Source of the DNA: an uncultured Bacteroidia bacterium
GTDB taxonomy: Bacteria > Bacteroidota > Bacteroidia > Bacteroidales > F082
Assembly: GCA_902802535.1 (NCBI GenBank)
Contig: CADCML010000074.1
Coordinates: 1 to 39,989, forward strand
Direction: 5' to 3'
Length of the DNA: 39,989 nucleotides
Under the pieces are notes generated by a model. That model saw nothing but the letters and a program-made list of their open reading frames with translations, was not told the DNA's origin and made no database searches. A program made the translations under genes and the position numbers. Positions 8,286 to 17,313 of this stretch are shown here, in pieces; position 1 is the stretch's first letter; every line of letters starts with the position of its first letter.

Positions 8286-8399
8286 GGAAACAAATCTGAC
8301 ACAAATTTTACATAAATAGACTATAAAATAATCGGTCGACGAGGAAGTCCCTTGCCAACCGATTCATATTTGTAATAGATTTGTGGTAAATTTGTTTCC
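8286..8399. terminator. Nested inverted-repeat element between convergent genes
   Basis: Three co-linear inverted repeats are nested: GGAAACAAAT (8286-8295) with ATTTGTTTCC (8390-8399); ACAAAT (8301-8306) with ATTTGT (8379-8384); AATCGGT (8330-8336) with ACCGATT (8358-8364). The two outer stems are separated by exactly 5 nt on each side. The element fills the 121-bp gap between the convergent barrel gene and gpmA and ends 1 nt before the gpmA stop codon. It could act as a bidirectional terminator or be a degenerate MITE-like insertion; I cannot tell which. Confidence 0.5.
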
Positions 8400-8400
8400 T

Positions 8401-9147
8401 TTACTTCGCCTTCCCCTGATTGGCGACGGCAGCCATCAGCGCAGCCACCTTCTCAGGATCTCCTAGGAAGAAATCCTTTTGCAACTTCATGTTGTCGTCA
8501 AACTCGAAGACATACGGGATGCCCGTCGGGATGTTGAAGGCGATGATTTCATCGTTGCTCATGCCTTTCAATACTTTTACCACGCCGCGCAGGCTGTTGC
8601 CGTGGGCAACGACCAGCACTTGGTCGTGGGTCTCGAAGGCCTTCATAATGTTGTTCTCGTAGTAAGGCATCACACGCTCGATGGTGTCGCAAAGTGCCTC
8701 GGTGAGCGGGATTTGCTCGTCGGTGAGTTCAGCATAGCGCGGATCCATGCGGGGACTCTTGGGGTCGTTCATGTCAAGCGCGGGCGGACGCACATCGAAG
8801 GCGCGGCGCCACAGGCGCACTTGCTCGTCGCCATATTTCTCGGCGGTCATTTTCTTGTCCAAGCCTTGCAGCTGGCCATACGATTTCTCATTCAGTCTCC
8901 ATGATTTATACACAGGCAACCAGTCCATGTCCATGGCTTCAAGAGCCAAGTTCAAGGTCTTGATGGCGCGTTTCAAATAAGAAGTGAAACAGATTTCTGG
9001 CTTGTAGCCGTTCTCTTTCAGCACTTTACCAGCCTCAATGGCTTCTTGGACGCCTTTTTCCGAAAGGTCCACATTGGTCCACCCCGTAAAGAGGTTCAAT
9101 TTGTTCCATTCACTTTCTCCGTGACGGATTAGGATGAGTTTTTTCAT
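8401..9147 (-). CDS. gpmA: 2,3-bisphosphoglycerate-dependent phosphoglycerate mutase
   Basis: A 248-residue protein of standard GpmA length. The phosphohistidine motif LIRHGESEWN places the catalytic His at residue 9. NLFTGWTNVDLSEKG follows, as do the WRLNEKSYGQLQG segment with the active-site Glu and the second His in VVAHGNSLRG. It interconverts 3- and 2-phosphoglycerate in glycolysis and gluconeogenesis in the cytoplasm. It lies 12 nt after the OstA-like gene on the same strand, so the two are probably co-transcribed. Confidence 0.96.
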   Translation of the reverse strand: MKKLILIRHGESEWNKLNLFTGWTNVDLSEKGVQEAIEAGKVLKENGYKPEICFTSYLKRAIKTLNLALEAMDMDWLPVYKSWRLNEKSYGQLQGLDKKMTAEKYGDEQVRLWRRAFDVRPPALDMNDPKSPRMDPRYAELTDEQIPLTEALCDTIERVMPYYENNIMKAFETHDQVLVVAHGNSLRGVVKVLKGMSNDEIIAFNIPTGIPYVFEFDDNMKLQKDFFLGDPEKVAALMAAVANQGKAK

Positions 9148-9159
9148 ATTATTTATGTA

Positions 9160-10827
9160 TTAATCGTTGTTGTTTGCTTTTCTTGGTCTGTGCCTTCTCG
9201 GCTGTTCCTCTTGAATCTCGGTTTCTGTTTCTGCAGGAGTTTCCGTTATCGTTTCTTCAGGCGTGGCTTCGGGTGCAGATTGCGGCATTCCGGTCTCAAT
9301 GCGGCGGAAGATGTCGTCCTTGTCCTTGGGGCGAGCCTCCTCGTGCCACTTGAAGCCTTGCAGGTAACGATTGCTTTCGCTTAAATCAGTTTCAGGATAC
9401 ATGGTTTCCGAAATGGCCTTGAACGATTTGATGATAGAAACGCTCTGGTTCTCCATCTCGATAACCATCGTTTCAGAGTTTGACACATCGATGCCGATAA
9501 GTCCGCCCTCATCGTCACGAATCCAATAAATTGTCTCGGCCTTTTCACCGTCCACATTGACGTGATGGATGTCGCCCTCCTTGAAATGCGAGGTAATGTC
9601 CGTGCCTTTGATTTGGTTGAAACCCTCAATGGTATCTTGTGAAATGATGAAAGCATTGCCTTTTTGCAGCACCCATTCCACTGAGTTTTCCTTGACTTTG
9701 ATATCGATATCGGTGCCCGTCATTTGGCTGTCCTCGGCCCAAAGAATCGGTTCCACGCGCATTCGTATGATGGAATCTTCCACCAAATAGGTGAGCGTGT
9801 CGCATTTGCCCTGCAAGTCCGACTTGAAGAAGCGCACGTTGCGGCGGGCGATGAGTTTCTTGGCTTCTTCCTTCTGCTTGTCGAAATACATGAACAGCGT
9901 GTCGCCGTGGATGTAAAGCGAATCGCCGCCGTCGTAACTGATGGCATAAGCGCTGTCGGTAGCAAAAGAAAGGCCTTTATTCTCCCACATCTCCGCATAA
10001 TCGCCGCGCATGATGATTTTGTACGAAGTGTCGATCATATCCACCTGGCTGTAGGCCTGAGCCAAGCCTATATTACGATCATAGAAAATGGAATCAGAAC
10101 GTATCTGCTGGTTTTCGTTGTACATGAAAGGCCGTTCGTCGAGGTACACAAAATCCTCATCGACAAGATAATAGCCGTGTGTCCCTTCCAAAACGTTCTC
10201 CTTATTGATGATGGTGGTCGGACCTTCGAACCACATCTTCTCGATGTCCGTGTTATAATATAAAGTATCAGTGTACATCTGATATTTCGGGCTGGTCACT
10301 TCCACCTTCTCGAAAAACGAAAACTCCTTGAGGTCGTCGCGGTAATAGCCAATGCAACTGATGAGAGTCTTATCGCCTCGATAGGTGGTCGCGCTGTCGG
10401 GATAACATGCCAGATGCAAGTTGCGGTCATAAGTGAGGTATTCGGTGAGCAAGGTCGTGGAGTCGTCCATCAGTTTCACATTATCGAAAAACTCGGCAAA
10501 GCGCGTATTGCCATCATAATCAAGCAAGTCGCTGAAGATTTCTACGCTATCGTTGACGATGATGTGCACATTCTGAAAAGCGTTGAAACTATTGGTTTTC
10601 TCGAAGAAATAGGCCGAGTCGCAGAAGAAATAGGCCGAATCGTGACGCATCTTCACATGACCAATGAGCCGTTGCATGTCGCCCATGCTTTTGGAGAACG
10701 TGGCCACATCATAATGCTCGATATGGATGCGGGTTTTCTTGCGTTGCACGGTGTCTTGCTCCTGAGCCACAACGATTTGCGACAACAGAAGGAATAACGA
10801 CGCTATGAGCAACAATTTGGCTTTCAT
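9160..10827 (-). CDS. OstA-like (LptA/LptD N-terminal domain family) exported protein
   Basis: A 555-residue protein with a signal peptide of about 21 residues (ends VVAQ). The body is a run of beta-taco-type repeats rich in DSAYFF, YDGNTRFAEFF and DTLYYNTD motifs, as in the OstA/LptA fold. It lacks the C-terminal barrel of LptD. The tail is rich in P/E/T and ends in basic residues (RRHRPRKA). Bacteroidota proteins of this type are generally called OstA-like and are inferred to act in lipopolysaccharide transport across the periplasm. No lpt partner is adjacent here. It leads an apparent two-gene operon with gpmA. Confidence 0.82.
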   Translation of the reverse strand: MKAKLLLIASLFLLLSQIVVAQEQDTVQRKKTRIHIEHYDVATFSKSMGDMQRLIGHVKMRHDSAYFFCDSAYFFEKTNSFNAFQNVHIIVNDSVEIFSDLLDYDGNTRFAEFFDNVKLMDDSTTLLTEYLTYDRNLHLACYPDSATTYRGDKTLISCIGYYRDDLKEFSFFEKVEVTSPKYQMYTDTLYYNTDIEKMWFEGPTTIINKENVLEGTHGYYLVDEDFVYLDERPFMYNENQQIRSDSIFYDRNIGLAQAYSQVDMIDTSYKIIMRGDYAEMWENKGLSFATDSAYAISYDGGDSLYIHGDTLFMYFDKQKEEAKKLIARRNVRFFKSDLQGKCDTLTYLVEDSIIRMRVEPILWAEDSQMTGTDIDIKVKENSVEWVLQKGNAFIISQDTIEGFNQIKGTDITSHFKEGDIHHVNVDGEKAETIYWIRDDEGGLIGIDVSNSETMVIEMENQSVSIIKSFKAISETMYPETDLSESNRYLQGFKWHEEARPKDKDDIFRRIETGMPQSAPEATPEETITETPAETETEIQEEQPRRHRPRKANNND

Positions 10828-10843
10828 TACTTCAATTAATGCC

Positions 10844-10852
10844 GCAAAATTA
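10844..10852 (-). promoter_or_regulatory. -7 element for the OstA-like gene and gpmA
   Basis: TAATTTTGC on the minus strand, 17 nt before the OstA-like ATG, in the 94-bp divergent gap shared with the first MazG gene. Confidence 0.55.
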
Positions 10853-10921
10853 AGATTATTGTCTGAATTGAGCCAACGAAACGAAAAATCAACTAATTTT
10901 ACCCCATCAAACCAACGAAAA

Positions 10922-11251
10922 ATGACGATAAAGGAAGCCCAGAACGCCGTCGATGAATGGATTAAGACTTACGGCGTGAGATATTTCAACGAACTGACCA
11001 ACATGGCCTTGCTGACTGAGGAAGTCGGCGAATTGGCCCGCATCATCGCCCGCACATACGGCGAGCAATCCTTCAAGGAATCGGACAAGAACCGCGACCT
11101 TGGCGACGAAATGGCCGACATCCTTTGGGTGCTGATTTGCCTTGCCAACCAAACCGGCGTTGACCTCACCGATGCTTTTGCCAAGAATATGGAGAAAAAG
11201 ACACAGCGGGATAGGGAGCGGCATTTGAGGAATGAGAAGTTGATGGCATGA
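10922..11251 (+). CDS. MazG-like nucleotide pyrophosphohydrolase, copy 1
   Basis: A 109-residue all-alpha NTP pyrophosphohydrolase. The metal-binding pattern is E34-x2-E37 (TEEVGEL) and E63-x2-D66 (DEMADI). Such proteins hydrolyse (d)NTPs to monophosphates plus pyrophosphate and serve as house-cleaning enzymes. I chose the ATG at 10922, because the longer frame from 10805 has 39 residues with no conservation in copy 2. Copy 2 at 12601-12930 differs at 11 of 109 residues (about 90% identity) and starts at the same residue. The two copies bracket ATPase gene 2. Confidence 0.87.
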   Translation: MTIKEAQNAVDEWIKTYGVRYFNELTNMALLTEEVGELARIIARTYGEQSFKESDKNRDLGDEMADILWVLICLANQTGVDLTDAFAKNMEKKTQRDRERHLRNEKLMA

Positions 11252-11281
11252 ATCAAGTTGGGTTTTCTCTGCCATTTATTT

Positions 11282-11340
11282 TAAAATCTTCAATGAAATG
11301 AAGAAATTCGATTGAAAATCTTCAATTGAATGAAGATTTT
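11282..11340 (+). repeat. 59-bp direct repeat, 5' copy (operator palindromes of ATPase 2)
   Basis: This copy matches 12395-12453 at 58 of 59 positions. It holds two palindromes: TCTTCA/TGAAGA (11287-11292, 11299-11304) and AAAATCTTCA/TGAAGATTTT (11315-11324, 11331-11340). Spacers are ATGAAA and ATTGAA, and centres are 32 bp apart. The geometry equals that at 71-126, but the arm sequence differs. Confidence 0.9.
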
Positions 11341-11342
11341 TG

Positions 11343-11351
11343 TATTTTTGC
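11343..11351 (+). promoter_or_regulatory. -7 element for ATPase gene 2
   Basis: TATTTTTGC begins 2 nt after the second palindrome and lies 20 nt before the ATG at 11372. This is the same arrangement as at ATPase gene 1. Confidence 0.65.
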
Positions 11352-11371
11352 GGAGTAAAAACGATCAAACC

Positions 11372-12397
11372 ATGATACAAAGAGCATTGAAAGAAGTGAT
11401 TGGGACTTCCATGCAACCGAACAAGGTGATGTTGGTGTTTGGAGCAAGAAGAGTTGGCAAAACAGTGTTAATCAAGCAATTGATTGAACAATTCAAAGGC
11501 AAGGTTCTTTTTCTGAACGGAGAAGATGCCCTGACAGAAGAGATGTTTAGCACTCGAACAGCCTCACATTATCGCCAACTTTTGAGCGGAACAAACCTGC
11601 TCGTCATTGATGAGGCGCAAAGTATCCCTGACATTGGCAAGATTCTGAAACTCATTGTGGACGAGGTGGAAGGTATCCGTGTGTTGGTTTCGGGTTCTTC
11701 TTCTTTCGATTTGCGCAACCAGACCGGTGAGCCTTTGGTAGGGCGTTCCACCACTTTCCGTCTTTCCTCTTTGTCGGTGGGTGAGTTGCTTTCGCAACAG
11801 CCAGTGGCGCAACTGCTGCTTGATTTGGACGAACACCTTGTTTACGGCGGTTATCCCGAACTGCTTTCCATTCCAGATTTCGAGCGTAAGCAGGTCTATC
11901 TTTCGGAACTGGCGCAGTCGTATCTGCTGAAAGACATCCTCACCTTAGACGGCATCAAAAACTCTGGAAAGATGTTCAATTTGCTTCGGTTGGTAGCCTT
12001 TCAAATGGGTAGCGAAGTGTCGTATGAAGAATTGGGGCGGCAGTTGGCGTTGAGCCGCAACACAGTTGAGAAATACTTGGATTTGCTGACCAAAACCTTC
12101 GTCATTTACCGGCTTCCGGCCTTTTCTAATAATCCAAGAAAGGAAGTCAGCAAGGCGGGCAAATGGTATTTCTACGACAATGGTATCCGCAATGCCATCA
12201 TCGGCGACTTCCGCCCGCTTGCGCTCAGGCAGGATGTTGGCGCTCTTTGGGAGAATTTCCTGATTTCGGAACGTATAAAGATGAATGACAACCTGCATCA
12301 TCGGGCGGAGTATTATTTCTGGCGCACCTATTCCGGGCAGGAGATTGACCTGATTGAAGAGCGCAACGGCGAAGTAAAAGCCTTTGAAAAAATCTAA
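11372..12397 (+). CDS. AAA family ATPase, DUF4143 type, C-terminally truncated (ATPase 2)
   Basis: A 341-residue paralog of ATPase 1. Walker A GARRVGKT is at about 24-31, Walker B (LLVIDEAQ) ends near residues 80-81, VSGSSSFDLRN follows, and the C-terminal segment YFWRTYSGQEIDLIEE holds the first half of the nuclease-like motif. It then ends at KAFEKI, whereas ATPase 1 continues through YEFKW for 38 more residues. The stop codon TAA is the first three bases of the downstream 59-bp repeat, so truncation follows from the repeat junction. Loss of the E-x-K part should disable any PD-(D/E)XK activity while leaving the ATPase intact. I chose the ATG at 11372 (MIQRALKEV, aligning with MIERKLHKV). 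An earlier ATG at 11330 lies inside the operator palindrome. Confidence 0.85.
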   Translation: MIQRALKEVIGTSMQPNKVMLVFGARRVGKTVLIKQLIEQFKGKVLFLNGEDALTEEMFSTRTASHYRQLLSGTNLLVIDEAQSIPDIGKILKLIVDEVEGIRVLVSGSSSFDLRNQTGEPLVGRSTTFRLSSLSVGELLSQQPVAQLLLDLDEHLVYGGYPELLSIPDFERKQVYLSELAQSYLLKDILTLDGIKNSGKMFNLLRLVAFQMGSEVSYEELGRQLALSRNTVEKYLDLLTKTFVIYRLPAFSNNPRKEVSKAGKWYFYDNGIRNAIIGDFRPLALRQDVGALWENFLISERIKMNDNLHHRAEYYFWRTYSGQEIDLIEERNGEVKAFEKI

Positions 12398-12453
12398 AAT
12401 CTTCAATGAAATGAAGAAATTCGATTGAAAATCTTCAATGGAATGAAGATTTT
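12395..12453 (+). repeat. 59-bp direct repeat, 3' copy
   Basis: Second copy of 11282-11340 with one mismatch in the second spacer (ATGGAA instead of ATTGAA). Both palindromes are kept. It lies 1,113 bp from the first copy and supplies the stop codon of ATPase 2. No TATTTTTGC box follows it, so it is an operator copy without its promoter. Confidence 0.9.
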
Positions 12454-12600
12454 ACACCGTATTATCGGCAGGGGTTTACACCGCCTACCTGATGTGCTGT
12501 CACACTTACGGGGTTCCCCAGTGTGCCGCCAAAGTCCTGAAAGGACGACCCTAACACAAGCAGGCGACGACAGTCCCTGCTCGCAACGGAGAACATCATC
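12454..12600. repeat. Intergenic palindromic repeat element, member A
   Basis: Non-coding 147 bp. Shared features with 13692-13842 are an initial CAGGGG, CTGTCAC, GGGGTTCCC, the small hairpin AGTCCTGAAAGGACGA and AAGCAGGCG. It looks like a diverged member of the same dispersed element family and fills the gap between the 59-bp repeat and MazG copy 2. Confidence 0.55.
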
Positions 12601-12930
12601 ATGACCATAAAAGAAGCCCAAACCGCCGTTGACGAATGGATTAAGACTTACGGCGTGCGTTATTTCAGCGAACTGACCAATATGGCCTTGCTGACCGAGG
12701 AAGTCGGCGAATTGGCCCGCATCATCGCCCGCACCTACGGCGAGCAATCGTTCAAAGAATCGGACAAAAACCGCAATATGGCCGATGAAATGGCCGACAT
12801 TCTTTGGGTGTTGCTCTGTTTAGCCAACCAGACTGGCGTGGACCTTACTGAAGCCTTTGCTAAGAACATGGAGAAGAAGACTTTGCGTGATAGGGAGAGG
12901 CATATACATAATGAGAAATTGATGTCGTAA
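12601..12930 (+). CDS. MazG-like nucleotide pyrophosphohydrolase, copy 2
   Basis: A 109-residue paralog of 10922-11251, with 98 identical residues and the same E-x2-E and E-x2-D metal motifs (TEEVGEL, DEMADI). It is predicted to hydrolyse nucleoside triphosphates to monophosphates. Substitutions cluster at the NRDLGD/NRNMAD turn and near the C-terminus, so the fold and active site look intact. Upstream sequence differs completely from copy 1 (a palindromic repeat element rather than a divergent promoter gap), and no clear -7 box is seen. Either copy could be the ancestral one. Confidence 0.87.
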   Translation: MTIKEAQTAVDEWIKTYGVRYFSELTNMALLTEEVGELARIIARTYGEQSFKESDKNRNMADEMADILWVLLCLANQTGVDLTEAFAKNMEKKTLRDRERHIHNEKLMS

Positions 12931-12951
12931 GTAAAGAAATGCTAATTTTTC

Positions 12952-12994
12952 AATACCAAACATGGTTTGATTCAAAGAATTATGGTATTTTTGC
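12952..12994 (+). promoter_or_regulatory. Promoter and candidate operator of mntA-hepT
   Basis: TATTTTTGC at 12986-12994 is the -7 element. AATACCA (12952-12958) and TGGTATT (12983-12989) form an inverted repeat whose right arm overlaps the -7 box. A smaller one, CAAAC-ATG-GTTTG (12957-12969), lies inside. Overlap with the promoter suggests repression, as expected for a toxin-antitoxin operon. Confidence 0.5.
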
Positions 12995-13020
12995 ATTCGA
13001 AATGAAATCCAATTTCTCCG

Positions 13021-13329
13021 ATGAGCACAAAAAACATGATAAAAGTCATTGCCGATTATCTCAGGACTCAGCCCGTTCTGAAAGCATGGCTTTTTGGCTC
13101 ATACGCACGAGGCGAACAGACTTCGCAGAGCGACGTGGATATTCTTTTTGTGCCTGACAAGTCGCAACATTTCAGCCTTTTCACATTGGGTGGCATGTAT
13201 GAAGACTTGAAAGACCTTTTGGGTTGTGAGGTAGATTTAATCACCGTCGGAGGTCTATTGCCTTTCGCGAAAGAAAGTGCCGACCGCGACAAAATATTAA
13301 TCTATGAGAGAACCGAGCAAAGATCCTAA
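13021..13329 (+). CDS. mntA: MntA-type minimal nucleotidyltransferase antitoxin
   Basis: A 102-residue protein with a perfect GS-x10-DxD active site: G26-S27 in FGSYARGE and D38-V-D40. This is the minimal nucleotidyltransferase (MNT) fold. In characterised HepT-MntA systems MntA neutralises the HEPN toxin by adding AMP units to its active-site tyrosine. It overlaps the following hepT gene by 26 nt in another frame, which implies coupled translation. The ATG at 13021 lies 26 nt after the -7 box. Confidence 0.9.
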   Translation: MSTKNMIKVIADYLRTQPVLKAWLFGSYARGEQTSQSDVDILFVPDKSQHFSLFTLGGMYEDLKDLLGCEVDLITVGGLLPFAKESADRDKILIYERTEQRS

Positions 13330-13663
13330 ACGCCTAACCGATATTTTAGAGGCCATTGATACCATTTTCCAATACGTAGGAAATGATGACATGGATGCTT
13401 TTGTGGCAGACCGTATGCGTTATCATGCTGTGGTTTACAACATTATGATTATCGGTGAGGCTGCCAATATGCTAACCTTGGAATTTAGAGAGAATCATCC
13501 AGAAACACCTTGGAGACAAATTACAGGCATGAGAAACTTCCTCATACACGGTTATCATCAAGTGGAAAAAGACATTGTTTGGAAAGTGATTGAAGAAGAT
13601 TTACTTTTGCTGCGCCCACAAATTGTGGGTTACTTGGCTGCTTTTGGTGTTTCAGCACAATAA
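13304..13663 (+). CDS. hepT: HepT-type HEPN (DUF86) ribonuclease toxin
   Basis: A 119-residue all-alpha HEPN protein with the R-x4-H-x-Y motif R77-NFLI-H82-G-Y84. This motif is the RNase active site, and its Tyr is the AMPylation target in characterised HepT proteins. FVADRMRYHAVVYNIMIIGEA is the conserved DUF86 helix before it. It pairs with mntA immediately upstream (26-nt overlap). The toxin is expected to cleave RNA when unmodified. All key residues are present, so the module looks functional. Confidence 0.9.
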   Translation: MREPSKDPKRLTDILEAIDTIFQYVGNDDMDAFVADRMRYHAVVYNIMIIGEAANMLTLEFRENHPETPWRQITGMRNFLIHGYHQVEKDIVWKVIEEDLLLLRPQIVGYLAAFGVSAQ

Positions 13664-13691
13664 CGCCATACTCCCTATTGGGTTTTCCAAT

Positions 13692-13842
13692 CTGTATTGG
13701 TTGTTTTTCAGGTTCCGCAAGGCTCCACCACCTGCTTAATATCCTGTCACCTATACGAGGTTCCCAAGTCCCGTAGGGACGATGGATATTAAGCAGGCGG
13801 TGGAATACAATGGAACCCCTGCCAAAAACGAAAACCAATTTT
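13692..13842. repeat. Intergenic long palindromic repeat element, member B
   Basis: The core stem is TCCACCACCTGCTTAATATCC-like at 13724-13744 paired with 13784-13804, matching at 20 of 21 positions. A small inner hairpin GTCCC-GTA-GGGAC sits in the loop. The flanks (ATTGGTTGTTTTTCAGG, and CCTGCCAAAAACG then AAAACCAAT) extend the symmetry to about 150 nt. It shares CCTGTCAC and GGTTCCCAAGTCC-type words with 12454-12600. Confidence 0.65.
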
Positions 13843-13858
13843 GACAATAGCGAAACCA

Positions 13859-13892
13859 CAAAAAAATTGGGGACAGTGTGCACGCCGTCCCC
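13859..13892 (-). terminator. Intrinsic terminator of glnS
   Basis: Minus-strand GGGGAC (13887-13892) pairs with GTCCCC (13869-13874) around a GC-rich loop, followed by AATTTTTTT. It lies about 30 nt after the glnS stop codon. Confidence 0.75.
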
Positions 13893-13922
13893 ACAAAACA
13901 ATGAATTCAAGATGATTACAAA

Positions 13923-15665
<1,743 letters not shown>

Positions 15666-15690
15666 AGGTCAGTTGAGTTAAAAACAAGCT

Positions 15691-15699
15691 GCAAAAATA
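15691..15699 (-). promoter_or_regulatory. -7 element for glnS
   Basis: TATTTTTGC on the minus strand, 26 nt before the glnS ATG and just after the tRNA-Cys terminator. Confidence 0.65.
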
Positions 15700-15718
15700 G
15701 TAAAAAATGTACAAACAC

Positions 15719-15750
15719 AAAAAAAGCCCGCCGAAACTCAGCAGGCTTTT
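15719..15750 (-). terminator. Intrinsic terminator after tRNA-Cys
   Basis: Minus-strand AAAGCCTGCTGA and TCGGCGGGCTTT pair around a GTT-type loop, followed by a run of T. It begins 2 nt after the tRNA 3' end and separates tRNA-Cys from glnS. Confidence 0.85.
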
Positions 15751-15751
15751 G

Positions 15752-15822
15752 AGGTACCTGGCGGACTCGAACCGCCGTCCCCGGTTTTGCAGACCGATCC
15801 CTAACCACTCGGGCAAGGTACC
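15752..15822 (-). tRNA. tRNA-Cys (GCA)
   Basis: The 71-nt cloverleaf has acceptor GGTACCT with AGGTACC and discriminator U, the identity base for cysteine. The anticodon stem TCGGT/ACCGG carries loop CTGCAAA (anticodon GCA). The T arm is GGCGG-TTCGAGT-CCGCC. No CCA is encoded. Confidence 0.96.
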
Positions 15823-15832
15823 CTTTGCGGCT

Positions 15833-15841
15833 GCAAAGATA
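15833..15841 (-). promoter_or_regulatory. -7 element for tRNA-Cys
   Basis: TATCTTTGC on the minus strand, 11 nt before the mature 5' end of tRNA-Cys. Confidence 0.6.
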
Positions 15842-15882
15842 CATCTTTTTGGCGAACCGCAACATATTTTCAAAGAATTTTT

Positions 15883-17292
15883 TCAAACCAAGCCCCGCGC
15901 CGACAATTTCAGCCAGTTCCAGGCTATCAATGCAATGAATAGGACAATACAGTATATATAGAAGATTTTCAAGTCTTTACGTCGTAAATGAGTCATCGCA
16001 TAGGCAGCCATAAGTATTAATAAAGGTATGGCTGGCTCATGGTAGCGTTCCGAATTGGCGGCAAAAGAAAACATAATCAAAGCCAAATACGACAGTTCGT
16101 AAGCACCAATTAGGCTGAAATCGCGCCACTTTTTCTGCCGAAAAGCGATTACGATGGCCAACATGGCAAAAAACGCCAAGAAATTCTTCACGTAGGTGCT
16201 GCCATGAATCATCTTGTTGTGGTCGGGACTCTCCTCCACCATAGGCGACAAGGGCAACACAAAAGCTCCCGGAGCCAAAATCCAGCTTTGGGCCAATTCG
16301 CTGTGCTTCATGCCCAAAGAGTCGTACCTCTCTGATTGATAGGTCAAATCGGTGAATTTCATTCGGTAAATATTACCCATTTCGTTGCCCACTGGAGAGA
16401 ACAGAAAGACCAAAAACACCACTGCAATAGCTGAAACCGTGATGATTTTGCCTTTTTTGCCTACCAATCCCTTTGACGACACGACAACAAACACCAAAAA
16501 CGCGAAAATCAGGCACATGCCAATGATGGTGCGAAAACCGAAAGTCAAGGCTGTTAAAATGATAGGAAACAGTATGTTCCAAAAGGTGTATTTCTTGCTT
16601 CGGATAAGATAATCCATGCGCTCAAGGGCGAGGATGGAAAGGAAAATCATCTCCGCCTCTTTGGTGTGCAGACCACAGGTTTGTATCAGGATGGGCATGA
16701 ATACACACATCACGGCAGCCAACCGACCCGTGCGCTCGCCGAACGTCCGCGAACCCAATTTCCATACCACAATGCACAAATAAGCGTGCATCAAGGCCTT
16801 GAACAACCTCGGCACCAACCAACTGCGGCCAAAAATGGCATAAACCACCGTCAACCAAAGCAAGTAACCTTGGTCGGAAAAGCCCATCGTATAGGCATTC
16901 AGATACGCAAAAATGTAAGAAACATATCCACTCCGCAGGCACCGCGACAAAAAAACTCCCGTCGGATGGTACCAAATGCTGTCGCCGGCACCATATTCAA
17001 AGCCAATCCCAGTCTCCAAATAATAATAATAGCACATCACGACGGCATATACCGCCCTGATAGCCAAGGCCGTAAAAAACACCTTGCGCCAAAACTTTTT
17101 CGGCTCGTCGTGTTTCCATCGGGGATAAAAAACGGTAGTCAAGACGAAGAAAAACAAGACCTCTCCAATGCCCCAAAGCACCCATTTCCATTGCAAGGCA
17201 TAGCTTCTGAACGCCATGCTTATCGTCAGCAAGGCCACCAAATACAAGCCAACGCCTATGAACGCAATATGTCGAAGAAGTTTAGTGCTCAT
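15883..17292 (-). CDS. Multi-pass membrane protein, GT-C glycosyltransferase-like, paralog B
   Basis: A 469-residue protein with about 10-12 hydrophobic segments. Between the third and fourth segments is an acidic loop (FEYGAGDSIWYHP), where GT-C enzymes of the PMT/ArnT type carry catalytic acids. LHTKEAEMIFLSILALERMDYLIRSKKYTFW is a strongly conserved cytoplasmic stretch shared with the next gene (break it at LALER for reading). NSERYHEPAIPLL near the C-terminus resembles the late RFRxPxxP motif of GT39-type and polymerase-type proteins. I infer a lipid-linked sugar transferase or glycan polymerase; the family is not certain. It is the last gene of a four-gene operon, 21 nt after its paralog. 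Confidence 0.7.
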   Translation of the reverse strand: MSTKLLRHIAFIGVGLYLVALLTISMAFRSYALQWKWVLWGIGEVLFFFVLTTVFYPRWKHDEPKKFWRKVFFTALAIRAVYAVVMCYYYYLETGIGFEYGAGDSIWYHPTGVFLSRCLRSGYVSYIFAYLNAYTMGFSDQGYLLWLTVVYAIFGRSWLVPRLFKALMHAYLCIVVWKLGSRTFGERTGRLAAVMCVFMPILIQTCGLHTKEAEMIFLSILALERMDYLIRSKKYTFWNILFPIILTALTFGFRTIIGMCLIFAFLVFVVVSSKGLVGKKGKIITVSAIAVVFLVFLFSPVGNEMGNIYRMKFTDLTYQSERYDSLGMKHSELAQSWILAPGAFVLPLSPMVEESPDHNKMIHGSTYVKNFLAFFAMLAIVIAFRQKKWRDFSLIGAYELSYLALIMFSFAANSERYHEPAIPLLILMAAYAMTHLRRKDLKIFYIYCIVLFIALIAWNWLKLSARGLV

Positions 17293-17313
17293 TTTTATGA
17301 CCTTTTTTCCAAA

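Noticed and set aside
11282-12453. The 59-bp repeats as the attachment sites of an integrated prophage or integron cassette.
   Set aside because: There is no integrase or phage gene between them, and the repeats are the promoter-operator region of the enclosed gene rather than a tRNA end or attC site.
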